Notes under the pieces: model-generated | Databases searched by the model: none | What the model saw: the letters and a program-made list of their open reading frames with translations, nothing else | Told to the model about the DNA's origin: nothing | Assembly: GCF_010093815.1 (NCBI RefSeq) | Contig: NW_022985551.1 | Span: forward strand, 764,614-828,613 | Length of the DNA stretch: 64,000 bases | Reading direction: 5' to 3' | Origin: Pseudovirgaria hyperparasitica | Taxonomy: Eukaryota; Ascomycota; Dothideomycetes; Acrospermales; Acrospermaceae | In this document: positions 32,448 to 43,549 of the stretch, one piece after another | Layout: each line of letters starts with the position of its first letter | How positions within the stretch are numbered: position 1 is the first letter of the stretch | Made by a program: the position numbers and the translations under genes

Positions 32448-34090
32448 CTATTCGTCCTCATTCCAATCGTCAAAGGGCCAATGGCGTTCTGTCATCTCCA
32501 TCTCAACCGGGTCATCAGCGACCGCATCGAACGCTTGTCCTCTGCAGGACTCTGATGTTCCTTTTGCAATTTCGAAATTCTCATTCGATACCCAGCCATC
32601 GGACGCCACGCCGAGCAGCTCGTTGATCCCTTCCATTTCGGCGTCAGCCTCACGTAGCAACTCATCTTGTGCAATCAGCTTTTGAATCTCTTGTTTTTCG
32701 AGCACAATAGGGCACGCTGGGAGAGCTCCATCAGACCTGGGCGCAGGCACTTTGTCCCAGGATTCCAGTATTCGTACAAAGTCCATCTGAAGGGTGAGAT
32801 TGAGTCCTTCCCAAGGATTGCCCGCGTCATTAAAGATCCGCCGTTTCAATAGACTCGGTTCTTGCTGTATGGCTTGCCAGTGTAGCTCGTTAGATCGTTG
32901 TGTGAAGCCCAAGTAATAGAAATGTACGTGACGACGACGAAACTGTTCCAGAGCTCTGTCACGCTCGTTCATGTCCATGATTTCGATATCATCTGGAAGT
33001 CGCGGCGGGATGAATGTCAGAGATTCCTTGTCTTTGTAATTCTGGAACGAGTTTGGTATACCGGAAACGAGGAAGGTTGGGAGAACCATGGAATGTTGCC
33101 AGTCTATGAGGCCAGTAACGTCGAAACTCTCGGAAACAAAAATATTATGCGGTTGGAGGTCAGGATGTCGAAGAATAGGAGAATTAAGCTCGGAAGTGGG
33201 AGGCACAAGATATGGCGCTAGGCGTATGTATGTCTCCAGAGATTTTGCGTGCTCCTTAGGATCCTGCTTTTTATAGTCGAAAACTCCCCTGTATGCGCGA
33301 TCGAAGGGATAACGGGGTCGTCCATATGCCCGGATCCAGGCTAACTCTTTCTTTGCGGGAGCCTCAAGGACATGAGAAGGGTGAGTATCTATGGGTGTCA
33401 AGAACAGTCAAACAACATAGTCTTAGAGTAGGACTTACGAGGTCCCCTGTCAATATCAAGATCTCCACGTTCGCCGAACCACCAACTCTCGCCAGCGTAT
33501 GGTCCTATACACAGCTGGCCATCAGAATTAGGTATGTAGATCTTTGGGCAGTTAGGCGATAGATCACGGGCGTAGTATATGCTCCCGCTAGCTGGTAATT
33601 GGAGGGCAAAAAGCTTCGCTTCCAGCTCCACTATTTGGAGCAGAACTTTGAGCCGTTCTTTCTCAGAGAGGTCGAACCAAGAGTCTCCAATAGCTGTTCC
33701 CGAGACTCTTTCCATTATCATATACTCAGAGCCAACGGGATTGATCTCCACACAATAATCCAGGACTCTAGGCGTAGGAATGCCATAGCTGCGAATGAAA
33801 TCTAAGGTTGCGACCTCACTTGCTACTGCCAGACGTCGCGGCAGCGTCAGCGGATATGGAAGTCGTGCGAGGACAGATGTTCCATCTCTCATACATATTT
33901 CAAAAACGCGATTGAAACCGCCTTCAGCAAACTTGCGAAAGCTTCGGACTTCAGAAAATGGTTGGTTCACGGACTCCGCGGCGGCCTTTTGAAGTTCTTT
34001 TACGTTGAAAGATAACTGTCGTTCGGCCAAACGGAGATGTTCGTTAAATCTGTCATTGGAAAGTTGGTCGATCTGCAGAATGCTCATCAC
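32448..34090 (-). CDS. APH-type phosphotransferase, AIM9-like
   Basis: Two exons, 34090-33439 and 33388-32448 (intron GTAAGT...CCATAG), give 530 aa. The fold order of aminoglycoside phosphotransferase-like kinases is seen: KFAEGGFNRVFEI (ATP loop), SVLARLP (in place of the usual Lys strand), SEVATLDFIRSYGIPTPRVLDY, YMIMERVSGT. After the junction comes the catalytic LRHPDLQPHNIFV (Asp about 294, Asn about 299) and GLIDWQ (metal Asp about 313). HPD replaces the common HGD; this is usual in the fungal AIM9 branch, named for a mitochondrial-inheritance phenotype in yeast. The substrate is unknown, and resistance to an antibiotic should not be assumed. The C-terminal 130 residues are acidic and may be regulatory. 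The start MMSILQIDQL has a second Met one codon in. Confidence 0.85.
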
Positions 34091-34715
34091 GACTTGCTAC
34101 GTACATCCAACGACCAGAAGTGTACTCGAACAATTCGCAGTCTTTTTCCGTGATCTCTATATCAGTTGCACACGAGACGAACAGCCTGCAACAGCGAGGA
34201 AGAGGAGACCGGGAAAGGTTTCGACTCAGCCGAATCGGAATGCTGCGAATGACCATAATGGTAAGAATATTGGGGCGCGGTGTCAGAGATTGAAGACACG
34301 CCACGTGTGCTGGCGCTTAAGTACGAAGCTATACAGCGACCAACATCATGGCTCCAAGGCGAGCAACAATGAATGTACTCGCAAGTGAAGGTGAGGTACA
34401 GCGCCTGCATGAAACGCTCAGGTTCAATGCGGATTTTGCCTCCGGCTCAGTGACGATGCGTCGTTTCCTAGAACCTGACTTTCTTGGCACTCGTACGCGT
34501 GTTCAATCACCTATCTTCCAATCTAGTCAGTACAGCGTCGCACACTCGGGCCTGATGTTCTATTCTTCATCGCCTATACTCGTGAAGATAACTTATAGAT
34601 TTATACATGATGTTATCTGCTGAATGTATGTATTGACATTTTTGATTATATAAATAAATTGCTCCAGATGGATATACCATAAGGACATAAGTCAGAAAGC
34701 AAAAAACATCCTATA
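34091..34715. other. Intergenic region, 0.6 kb
   Basis: Promoter of the phosphotransferase gene and 3' flank of the peroxidase gene. A 91-codon forward frame at 34348-34623 has no family features and is not called. Confidence 0.5.
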
Positions 34716-35708
34716 TCATACGGCCCGCGCATTGATCGCGGCACCCCTGATATCCCTCTTCACACTCACAGCCTTCGGCAACGCATCCGTACACTCCACA
34801 AAGTTCTTCGCTGTCCCAGACGGAACGCCCAGTACAGACAATCGATACATGGCATCTGCAAACTTGCCGGTCCACTTGCCCTGCCCGTCGACAAAGCCCG
34901 CAAACTTCTTTCCCACGGCCGTACTCTTGTTACTCAGCGCGATGTCACTATCAAATCGAACTACTCCTTGTGGGGGGTTATATGTTTCGGCGTAAAATTT
35001 GACGTCCCAGACGCCCGGCGTGCTATCCTGTGACGCACCCACGGGGATGGCTGTTTCGGCAATGTTCTTCGAAGTGCTGTGTGCGCCAACGAGTGCGGCG
35101 AGATCTTCTGCGCTAAAGCCTTTGTCGACGAAGAGCTTCAATAAGCTGTCGTGGTCAGAACCTGGGCCGAAGCCGGGCGGCATGACACCTGTGGGCGATG
35201 CGGTGGATGAATCGGTGCGGCCGATGACGGTCTTGACTGAGGGTCCCCCGGGACATGTCACAACTGCATGATTGCCGGCGAAATAGATGAGATCTGCAGC
35301 ACCGACGCCCTGTGGTTTGTATAGAGTGAATTTATCGCCGATGAATTTGTTGTAATCCTGCAGACCATTGTTCTCTGGGCGAGAAATCTCGGTGGGGTTG
35401 AGCAGGAGAGAGCCGTCGGCGCCGCCAGCAGCTGGAGCAGTAAAGGGTAGTTTGAGGCTGAATGTACCGGCGTCGTGGAAAGCATAGCGGATAGCAGCGC
35501 GAGCGAGGTCGGTACATTGACCGTTGGCGAGGAAGGATTTGGTCAGATCGAGGGAGATAGTGGTCCATATTGCAGGACATTTGGTACCGCCAGAACGGTT
35601 GAAGATGTTGGAGATAGATGCGGTGATATCTGAGGTCTGGGGGAATGAAAAGCAAAGCGCAGATGGCGTTAAGAGGGAAAACATAAGAAATGTAGATTTA
35701 GAGCGCAT
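34716..35708 (-). CDS. Secreted class II haem peroxidase (fungal lignin-peroxidase-like)
   Basis: Single exon, 330 aa, beginning with a signal peptide (MRSKSTFLMFSLLTPSALCFS). The distal site reads AAIRYAFHDAG (Arg 74, His 78, Asp 79 as calcium ligand). The proximal site is EDLAALVGAHSTSK (His about 210). GGADGS and the haem-pocket region AADLIYFAGNHAV lie between, as in the plant/fungal peroxidase superfamily. It oxidises phenolic or other donors with hydrogen peroxide outside the cell. It is shorter than basidiomycete ligninases and resembles the ascomycete class II-like group; I see neither the Trp nor the Mn-site residues needed to claim lignin or manganese peroxidase activity. No intron is visible. 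The C-terminus (SVKRDIRGAAINARAV) is basic and may be trimmed. Confidence 0.92.
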   Translation of the reverse strand: MRSKSTFLMFSLLTPSALCFSFPQTSDITASISNIFNRSGGTKCPAIWTTISLDLTKSFLANGQCTDLARAAIRYAFHDAGTFSLKLPFTAPAAGGADGSLLLNPTEISRPENNGLQDYNKFIGDKFTLYKPQGVGAADLIYFAGNHAVVTCPGGPSVKTVIGRTDSSTASPTGVMPPGFGPGSDHDSLLKLFVDKGFSAEDLAALVGAHSTSKNIAETAIPVGASQDSTPGVWDVKFYAETYNPPQGVVRFDSDIALSNKSTAVGKKFAGFVDGQGKWTGKFADAMYRLSVLGVPSGTAKNFVECTDALPKAVSVKRDIRGAAINARAV

Positions 35709-37646
35709 AATGGCCTAATGCGAGATAAACAAAGAGGTTGAGATTGATGTGAATGCTTGTTATAACAAAGTTTAGAACGTACCAGACAGCGGGATCTTGT
35801 GTTTGGGGGTCTGTACCATTCTTACGGAGCGAAACGTACCCTTATATCACGAACCAGATCATGCATGAATAGGTCAATAGCTTTGCCATATCAGAGCCGA
35901 GATTCATTTTCCGGCACAGTGGCGCATATCATGCATTGAATCTCGGCCGCTTGTATTCAAATGAGCGTGGTAAACAGTGACAACCGATTTATTTACAGAG
36001 GCGAGCGATCTAGGACCCACCGGTCGTTGGACGTTGCAATGTATTGTCTGGAAAATCCTGGACAGATTATCACTATGAAACATGATCTGGCCAGAACATT
36101 TGTGCTTTTTCACTTCGATGCGAGCCGAATGACTTACTGATATGATGTCGAACAGTCATTTCGTTACCTAGACTACTTCTTCGTGGCCAATAGGATTCAT
36201 TCGATGTGAGCTTACGCTACAGACGACGACGAGCAGCGCCATTAGGCTGAATATGCATGACATGATTCCAGACACGGATACGACAAGCTTCAGTCAAGCC
36301 CTTGTTATATCGGAGGCGCAGTGTTGATCCACTGTTCTAGGACACGAACACGACACGCCTGTCAGCAAAACATGGACAAGCTGTTACTGTTCCTAGGCGG
36401 ATGTGACCAAATCATCGTATACCAAGCATGTCAGATGCAAGCTTTCCCGATCTTGAAAGCTCGGCCATCATATTCGTTCTCAGGTTCGATAGTTTTCGAT
36501 CCCAGTCGCATGGATCTAGCGCATACAGGGCGGACATGAAGTTCCGGAAGAGAGCGGCCGGTAAGTGACGGGGCGGCGGATGAGGTGTCGGAAAAAGTAA
36601 AGCTGAGTCTGCCTAGAACGTTCATGGTACAATTCGTGTAACTTGGCCACTCGCCAAGGGCCAAGGAAGGTTGAATTCAACAAGCTTCAGAGTTCTCCGA
36701 GTGAGAGACATCTTCCGACACTATAAGGAATACTACAAGCTGGTGCGTAGAAACATAAATCCCCGCGAACTCTACACGGCTTACAAAAGTGGTCGGGGTT
36801 TGTAGATAACCTTATGGAGTGGGACGATGATCCTCTACGAATACGGATAGCGAGGCCTGCAGGAATCCTCTTGGACTGAGGGTGAGAACACTTGCGTGCG
36901 ACACTCAGAAAGTCAGAATCTACACCAGGTGATTGCCGAAGACTGGCGGGTAGAGCATGTTCGAGCCCTGAATATATCGAGGCCTTGAGGTGAGGAGATT
37001 AAAGAGAGTGCTATACTTCGTCTGTCATTTGCTCAGTCAGCCAGTGAATGATTGTATGGTGGATGTTCTGGTCTCTTGGTAGGTGCGCCCGCGACATGTT
37101 GTATTATTAGAGCCACTAATACCGCATGAGCAATCCCTCGTCAGCGCCAAAAGGCTCAACTCCTGAGTTGCAAGCTCAAATGATGATGAAAGAATTTCAG
37201 CGCCGTTGGAGTGGTGAGAGAAATTTGGTGATAGACGAATGGTGTTGCGATCCTACTAATCCATGGCGCTCCATCCATAGCGTCGGGCAGCCTTGGGCGA
37301 AGGGATCCTGGCACGTGCTGCAGATGTCATTTTAATCCGCAAAGTAAACACCAAACAATGTCTCCCAACATGTTTCATGCCCAAACAAGCAATCTCTCCT
37401 CTTCGTTCTTCTTCCTCTCGCCATGACCGTGCTCTCCTTCACGTCCAACATTGTCAGCCATTCCTGTACAACAGGCCTCCATCCCGTATCGGCGAATGAC
37501 CAGTAGTTTCTCCTAATTCCACCTCCGTCACCGGGCGTCGCGACAGGACAACACGAGACACACGCGCATCAAGCTTTCTCTGCGTTCTCCTGATTATCGA
37601 TAGACTCAACATCCGCATCACGATACTCTCCTTATAGACGACCACC
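35709..37646. other. Gene-poor 1.9 kb region between divergent genes
   Basis: Holds the promoters of the peroxidase (reverse) and the Rab GTPase (forward). A 69-codon forward frame at 37126-37335 and a 77-codon reverse frame at 36431-36664 lack family features. The phrase GACACGRAYACGAC occurs twice near 36270 and 36340. No mobile-element ends are seen. Confidence 0.5.
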
Positions 37647-38586
37647 ATGAACAACGACCTCGAAGCCAAAATCGTAGTGCTTGGTAGCCAAGGGGTCGGC
37701 AAGACATCCCTCGTGCACAGATATGTCAAAAATGCATTCGTACCACCAACGACAATGTCCACCATAGGCGCATCGTTCTTGACGAAGAAGGTAGTAGACA
37801 TAGATACATCCACCATTGTACGTCTACAAATCTGGGACACTGCAGGGCAAGAAAGATTCAGGAGTATATCAAAGCTTTACTATCGAGGTAAAAAAACATC
37901 CTGATGGACCTCACCACATCTACTAATGAGTATATTGTGAAGGTGCTAATGCCGCTGTTCTCTGCTACGACATCACCGACCCAACCTCCTTCGAGGAAAT
38001 GGGCCGCTGGTTCAAAGAACTAAAGGCTAACCTCGGCTCCGACATCATCCTTCACGTTGTCGGCACAAAAAGCGATATCGTCGCGCGAGACCCTTCCCTC
38101 CTCAAAGTGCCTTTCGAGCGCTGCATCGCATATGTCGCAGAGAACCTTTTCCCACCAACACAAGCACAGCAAGGCAGAGACAAGGACGACAATGCCGCGC
38201 TTGCGTCACCACAGAGTAACCGCAGCAGCGGATTCTGGGGGCAAGACGTTGGATGGGATTGTTGTCACGAGATAAGTGCGAAAGATGGGGAGGGCGTGGA
38301 AGAAGTCTTCAGGGTCATAACGCGGAAGCTAGTCGAGCAACGAAATAAGAAGATGGAAGAAGACGTGGCATTGTTCTCTGGTATGACTCCCGGTATCAAT
38401 GGGAATGTCAACGGATACTTTGATCATCCCGGTGCGGGAAGTGGGAGTTTTAGATTGGGCATGGGGGATAAACGGCGAAGTTGGCTGGGCTTTCCGACCA
38501 CCCCGGCGGTAGGGGGCACAACTGAAGAGGAGTGGCAAGCGGATATGGAAAGGATCAGGTCGAAGGAAGGTGGGAAGTGTTGTTGA
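37647..38586 (+). CDS. Rab-family small GTPase with long C-terminal extension
   Basis: Two exons, 37647-37887 and 37943-38586, give 294 aa. G-box motifs are all readable: GSQGVGKTS (P-loop, residues 13-21), switch I TIGASFLTKK, WDTAGQERF with SISKLYYRG at the exon join, TKSD as the G4 equivalent of NKxD, and EISAKDG as G5. The C-terminus is a double cysteine (GGKCC*), the geranylgeranylation signal that fixes Rabs on membranes. The TIGASF effector loop resembles the Rab5/21/22 endosomal branch, but the exact subtype is not certain. Compared with a typical Rab (about 210 aa), it has an insertion of about 50 residues between G4 and G5 (PPTQAQQGRDKDDNAAL region) and a long Gly/Ser-rich tail. It probably acts in endosomal or vacuolar traffic. 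Confidence 0.92.
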
Positions 38587-38906
38587 TGCATTTGAGCGTG
38601 TCGTAGGCTGCATGGGAGCGAGTATTGTATACGTTGACACCTTGTCATGCAGGCGTTATTCTGTTTGGGTGGCATTTTCTAGGGCGCTGGTGGATATTGC
38701 AATTGGTTTATACTCATTCCTCGCGGATTCTGTAGACCATACTTGAGAAGATTCTAGAGCGCCGAGCGCCATTTCTTCCTTGAGAGTTTCGAGACCACGT
38801 TTCAGCGACATGATTCTTGTCTAGGTCCAATGTGACCCCTTCCTCTACACCGTCTCATACTATTTGCAACCCTCTCTTGATCCATATATTACCACCGGGT
38901 ATCGCC
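38587..38906. other. Convergent spacer
   Basis: About 320 bp between the 3' ends of the Rab and EMC10 genes. No feature is recognised. Confidence 0.5.
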
Positions 38907-39595
38907 TCATTTCTTCTCGTCTCCACCACCACCTCCCGCCACAAGCTGTATCAACAAGAATAGTGCAATTGCCCACCAGTACCTGTATCACTCATTAGCA
39001 CAGATTCACCACTGGGATGCTCATCAACAACTCACTTTTGAATGAAACTCTTCTCTGGCTCCTTGCCCTCGACCTTTCCCTCCTTATTCAAGACCACCGG
39101 CTTGTTGAAATGCACCTGCGGCCCAACACCTTTCTTTACTACTTCAACCAATATCTCATCTTCCGCCGCACTGTGGTCGTTCTCTCCATTTCCCGCCTTG
39201 TTCGGGGGTGACTGCACGCCACGACCAGATGTCGCGAACCCGATGTGGTATATTTCGCCGGCGTCATCGACGTGCAGTATGAGCGTCTTTTGGTAGGTGG
39301 GCGAGAAGGATAGGATCGAGGTTGCGACGCTCGGTGACGAGGAGGGGTTATTGAGGAAAATTCGAGTCAATGGGGACGATGTGGCTTTCGGGTCACCAGA
39401 CGGAATATCTTTCGGGGGGTTGTACGATAGGATTTCTGCGGATAGGGTCGTCGGGTCGTAATTGAGTGTGAGGAGAGTCGCCGGGGTGTTACTTGTGGAT
39501 GAGACGGGAGAGGTGTAGATTGTGAGAGGCTGGGGGGCGGCAAGGAGAAGGGTTGGGACGAGGGCGAGAGCGCTGAGGGAGATGCGCATTTTCAT
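38907..39595 (-). CDS. EMC10: ER membrane protein complex subunit 10 homologue
   Basis: Two exons, 39595-39036 and 38982-38907, give 211 aa. The start MKMRISLSALALVPTLLLA is a signal peptide; the lumenal part carries LTIYTSPV, LTRIFLNNP and VHVDD-like beta segments ending in GPQVHFNKPVVLNKEGK. The second, 76 bp exon adds the expected membrane anchor: FIQKYWWAIALFLLIQLVAGGGGG. The QKYWW...GGG ending is a good match to fungal EMC10 as I remember it. EMC inserts tail-anchored and multi-pass proteins into the ER membrane; EMC10 is a lumenal peripheral subunit. Without the second exon the protein would lack its anchor, so the spliced model is preferred. The second Met (MRIS) is equally possible as start. 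Confidence 0.82.
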
Positions 39596-40492
39596 TCCTG
39601 GTGGGCGGATAATCCGCTGTTGTTGATCTAAACGGGGTTGCTTCGATGCGAGCCTGAGAGCTGGAAGTTGATGGCGATAGGACGCTAGTCCTCATACGGG
39701 TTATATTCTCATTGGCTTCGATGGATGAATCTTTTAACTTCTTTTCCGTCAAGGTGCATACCTAATAGGTCCTACGATAACGGATAGAGTGATGCACAGC
39801 CCTGGATACACATTGTGTTTGGTGCACCCCCAGCGGCGCACTCAGTGGAAGTGAATCATCAAACGTTGAGCCACTTTCAGCATCACTTGGAGTTCCATCC
39901 GGTTCAAACCTAACACAATTTCTGTGTCTTTACGCACTCAAAGGTCGCAAATCATGAGGTTGTTCAAACTGGTACCATTTTTCTCAGATTATCGTAAAGG
40001 TTGCTGTTAGACCCTGAATACCATTCGGGATGACAGCAACGTATAACAAGGGCATTTATTCTTTCAACCTTTCAATCATGGGTCAAAGAGCCCTTCATAG
40101 GACTATTGTGGTGGTCTTTCAAGGTCTCGCCCTACCTAGTCGAGTATGCGAGCATGAATAAGGCGTGTTCGTTCGGATCATTCACTTCTCTTCATATGAA
40201 ACAAGCATATTCAGGAGGAAGAATCCTCGTTCAATTGTTACACGTGCTATTGTTCATCTTTAGCACAATAAATTTCTTTCTATTCGCGTTCCATTCATCA
40301 CAAGACCAGATGAACATCTATATAAGCCCCATTTTTCAGCTAAGGTCATCATCTGTTCTTGCCCATATTCTTGCGACCTTTCTTGTGGCTACTTTGCGAC
40401 ATACATACCTTTCCTATACACGTACGCTATCTCGAAATACCACTAAGCTTCATCGTTCTGTATTTTATCCATCACAGCACATCGCAACGGAG
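39596..40492. other. Divergent intergenic region
   Basis: About 900 bp holding the promoters of EMC10 and the coiled-coil protein. An in-frame leader of the latter (from 40106) is hydrophobic and odd and is not taken as coding. Confidence 0.5.
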
Positions 40493-42162
40493 ATGGCGCC
40501 GAAACGCACGCACTCGGCCACCATATCAGATCCGAATGACATGAAGGTCGTATCAAATGACTCCAGCAGACAGAGAAGAGCTAGTAGTCAGGTTCCGAAA
40601 GTAAAGCTTCCGAGAAAGACCTCCGTTACCCATAGTACATCTATGGCCGCAAAAGCGACTATTATAGATAGAGAACGTGCCGCAGAAGCTGCATCTGCAG
40701 AACAACCAATGGAGCCGCCTCGACGATTTACACGACAAAACTCAACAGTGATTGGAGATACCTTTGAGGGCGAGAACCGCAAAGTCGTACCAAAAGGTCA
40801 AGTCATTGGTCAGATCCCGAAACCGGCAGATGTTCCTGAGGAAACCCAGGCTGAGGCGCTCAAAACGTCAACGAAATTACCTCTCATCGAAGAGGGGCAG
40901 CTAGGTGAGGACATCCTGATGCCAATATCAATAGCTAGGTACACAGTCTGACGTCCCTTCAGATGATCTCGACCTAGTGTCTCCTCGTGGGACCTTCCAT
41001 GGCCGCGATGAGGACGCTTCAGTTCGTCAAGCCCCTGGCGGGATTGATACACCGGAATTTATCGCACACGATGCGAAAGTCCAGATCGAGAAAAGTACAG
41101 TTACAGCTTCTAGAAAGCAAGCCTGTAGATCCACGACTGGAGGACGGGTTCTGCGGTCTGAGAGTAAAGGATTTGCCTCGTCTCATGACTACGAGGCTGT
41201 GCTTGGTGAGAGCGATTCAAGAAACACGAGCTCTGGTAAGTCATATGAAGGGACCTAAACTCTAAGCCGCACCCTGTATCAATTAAAGCCTTACTGACTC
41301 TACTATAGATGAAGAGAGCTCCGATCCGGATGTGCAGCCCAATGTATGGACGGCTGAAATCTCCGCTGAACATGACATGGCTGTACTAAAGGGTCTGGTA
41401 CAGCGTCTAAACCATGCGACTGCTGTGCTCGATAATCCTAATAAGGTCATAGCAGAGCTGGAACACAGGGTCAAATCCCTCAATCGGGAACTCGCAAAAA
41501 TCAGAACCGGTAAGGAGCTACATGAAAAAGCACGCCGTATAATCAAGAGGATGCGAAAAGCGCACGACAGCCATACCAAAACCTTACGAGATGGCTACGA
41601 AAGCCAAATCAGAGATTTGAAGAGAGATTACGACCACAGTGAAAAAGAGTCGGGGATGAACGAGGACGAACTGCTCCTGGCAAGAGTTAGAATCGAGGAG
41701 CTAAACAAACAGCTCAAGCGCTACAAATCAAGATGTGAAGAACAAGCTGATCAAATCAAGTTCTATGAACAAGCCAAGTCTTTGCCCATGGCCAATGATG
41801 CGCCTTCGCTCGGACAAGATACCACGCAGGCTGCAGAATCGATGGGTGAACCTGCCGGTAAATCAAGTGGTAGCAACAGCGCGCCGCCCGTTGTTGAAAG
41901 TTCTAACGCCCTGGTCACGACGAGAAAGCGGAAGTCGAGTGACGGCTCGTCCGGATTAGCAGGTGTGCTTGACGACGACGATTCGTTTGGACTTTATGAT
42001 GACCCTCCGCCGATCAAAAAAGCCAAGATTAGTGAAGATACCAAGGCCCATGGCAAGACTCTGGACCGATCGACTGAGAACTTAGGACAAGGAGGAAAGA
42101 CAACGAGGGTAGCTTGTGAGGAGACAGATGTATCGAACGAAGTTGGAAGTACTGCAGACTAG
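40493..42162 (+). CDS. Coiled-coil, nuclear-type protein of unknown function
   Basis: Three exons, 40493-40904, 40963-41235 and 41309-42162, give 512 aa. The start MAPKRTHSATISDPND follows a poorly protein-like in-frame leader, so it is preferred. Residues 1-230 are Ser/Lys/Pro-rich and probably disordered. Residues about 245-400 form a long heptad-rich helix (AELEHRVKSLNRELAKI, ARRIIKRMRKAHDSHTK, ARVRIEELNKQLKRYKSR), a coiled coil likely to dimerise. The C-terminal part has KRKSSDGSSGL and PPPIKKAKIS, good nuclear-localisation-type basic clusters next to an acidic LDDDDSFGLYDD stretch. No enzyme domain is visible. Exon 1 ends at a GTGAGG donor 58 bp before the acceptor. Taking this junction removes the stop that would otherwise follow MPISIARYTV. 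Confidence 0.7.
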
Positions 42163-43549
42163 AGACTACATATATGAAGATTGTCTCGGGAATTCAGGCA
42201 TCGGATGTAGTATGGACCGTGCAAGTCCGAATCGTGAGCATAAGTTTACAGCAATGAGACGGAAGAGGAACTTTGTACGCATAGATTTCATATGTGTGCT
42301 GCACTGCACTTTCTCATGTTGCGGTTCATCGTCCGGACCGCAACTGGGTCCAGACACGCGGTGCCCAAGCATAAACGTTACCCTGACGATGAACATGTCT
42401 ACAGTGACACATGCGAGCTCGAGGCTCCTATCGTCAAATTAACATTGACTGCGCCCTTCTACACTGCGCTATGTGATCTCTCATATATAGTATACGCTTC
42501 CTCCCGGCAACAAAGATCAGACTGGTAGTACGATATTCAACGATCAGCTTGTTGGGATGCTCCATCTGGTCGACAAGTTCTACAATCGCTTGGTGGTGCG
42601 GTGGCGCCTTCCATGAGCCATTTCAGAGAGCCTTCGGGTGCTAGAACGGCACATTTTCACGACCAATTGAGCCGACATCGCTTGAACACGATAAGGTCTG
42701 AGACGTATGGAAAGGATACTGGGCGAAGAATCCAAGGAATCTTCTTGAGAAGGCCCTTGAGTGGTACATAAAACTTCTGAACATCCACTTGAGCTCGGGG
42801 CCTATGACAGGTCAAGCCTAAGAAGAATTATTCCCGTGAAAGTATCGTATCGAGCCCATCGACGGGGATCTTGTCTCCTCACAGGCAACGATCTGGAAAA
42901 AAAATCTTGCAATGTTTAGTCGCACGAGACGATGCGCGTTGAAGGACCAAGGGGGCTTGAAGATAGCAACTATAGCAGACTTATAAGGCGCTATATAACA
43001 GTACAGCGGTATAAATGTACAACGACGTCCCCAGCATAAATTACTGAGTTCGGGTTGTACTGCATTTTCTCCCTCTCGTTGGTATATCTCTAAACCGATG
43101 AGATGAACTGCTGGTGATGAGAGGATTCGTGAACGGGCGCGTGCCGATTGGGTACGTGCCCGAGTGTTATTTAGACCATCTCAGTTTATTCTAGCACGCT
43201 CGAAGGCTAAGCTAATGTACGCTAGAACCAATCCGGATTATACGCCAAGCTCGGCCCATGAACAGCATTAATTCACATTTCTTCCTCATCGTCTTCAGCC
43301 TCACCTTAGCTCGACCACAGCCTTCGCGTTTAGTTTCTTAGGACATCGTATACTGTATCTACAACCACATAGATATAGGGGTAGTGGTCCCTAGAGTCAT
43401 GATGCCTCCATCATGATTCCACGACGCGCAAACATCCATTCATGCAATCCTACACGACGTTGATGACCGCTATATCTCCTTCAACCTCCTGAGATACGCC
43501 TGGCCTGAAGTGATCAAACGGATGCTATCGTCAGAGCTAATTTGTTGTC
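42163..43549. other. Intergenic region, 1.4 kb
   Basis: No open frame with family features. It serves as promoter of the Zn-cluster regulator. Confidence 0.5.

Noticed and set aside
32448-34090. Antibiotic-resistance kinase
   Set aside because: The APH fold is real, but HPDLQPHN and length fit the fungal AIM9 branch. Nothing supports drug modification.
34348-34623. 91-codon forward frame
   Set aside because: No signal peptide, domain or neighbour context. Composition is ordinary for chance frames.
40106-40492. N-terminal extension of the coiled-coil protein
   Set aside because: Hydrophobic and unlike the rest. The Met at 40493 gives a clean start and the upstream part looks like promoter/leader.
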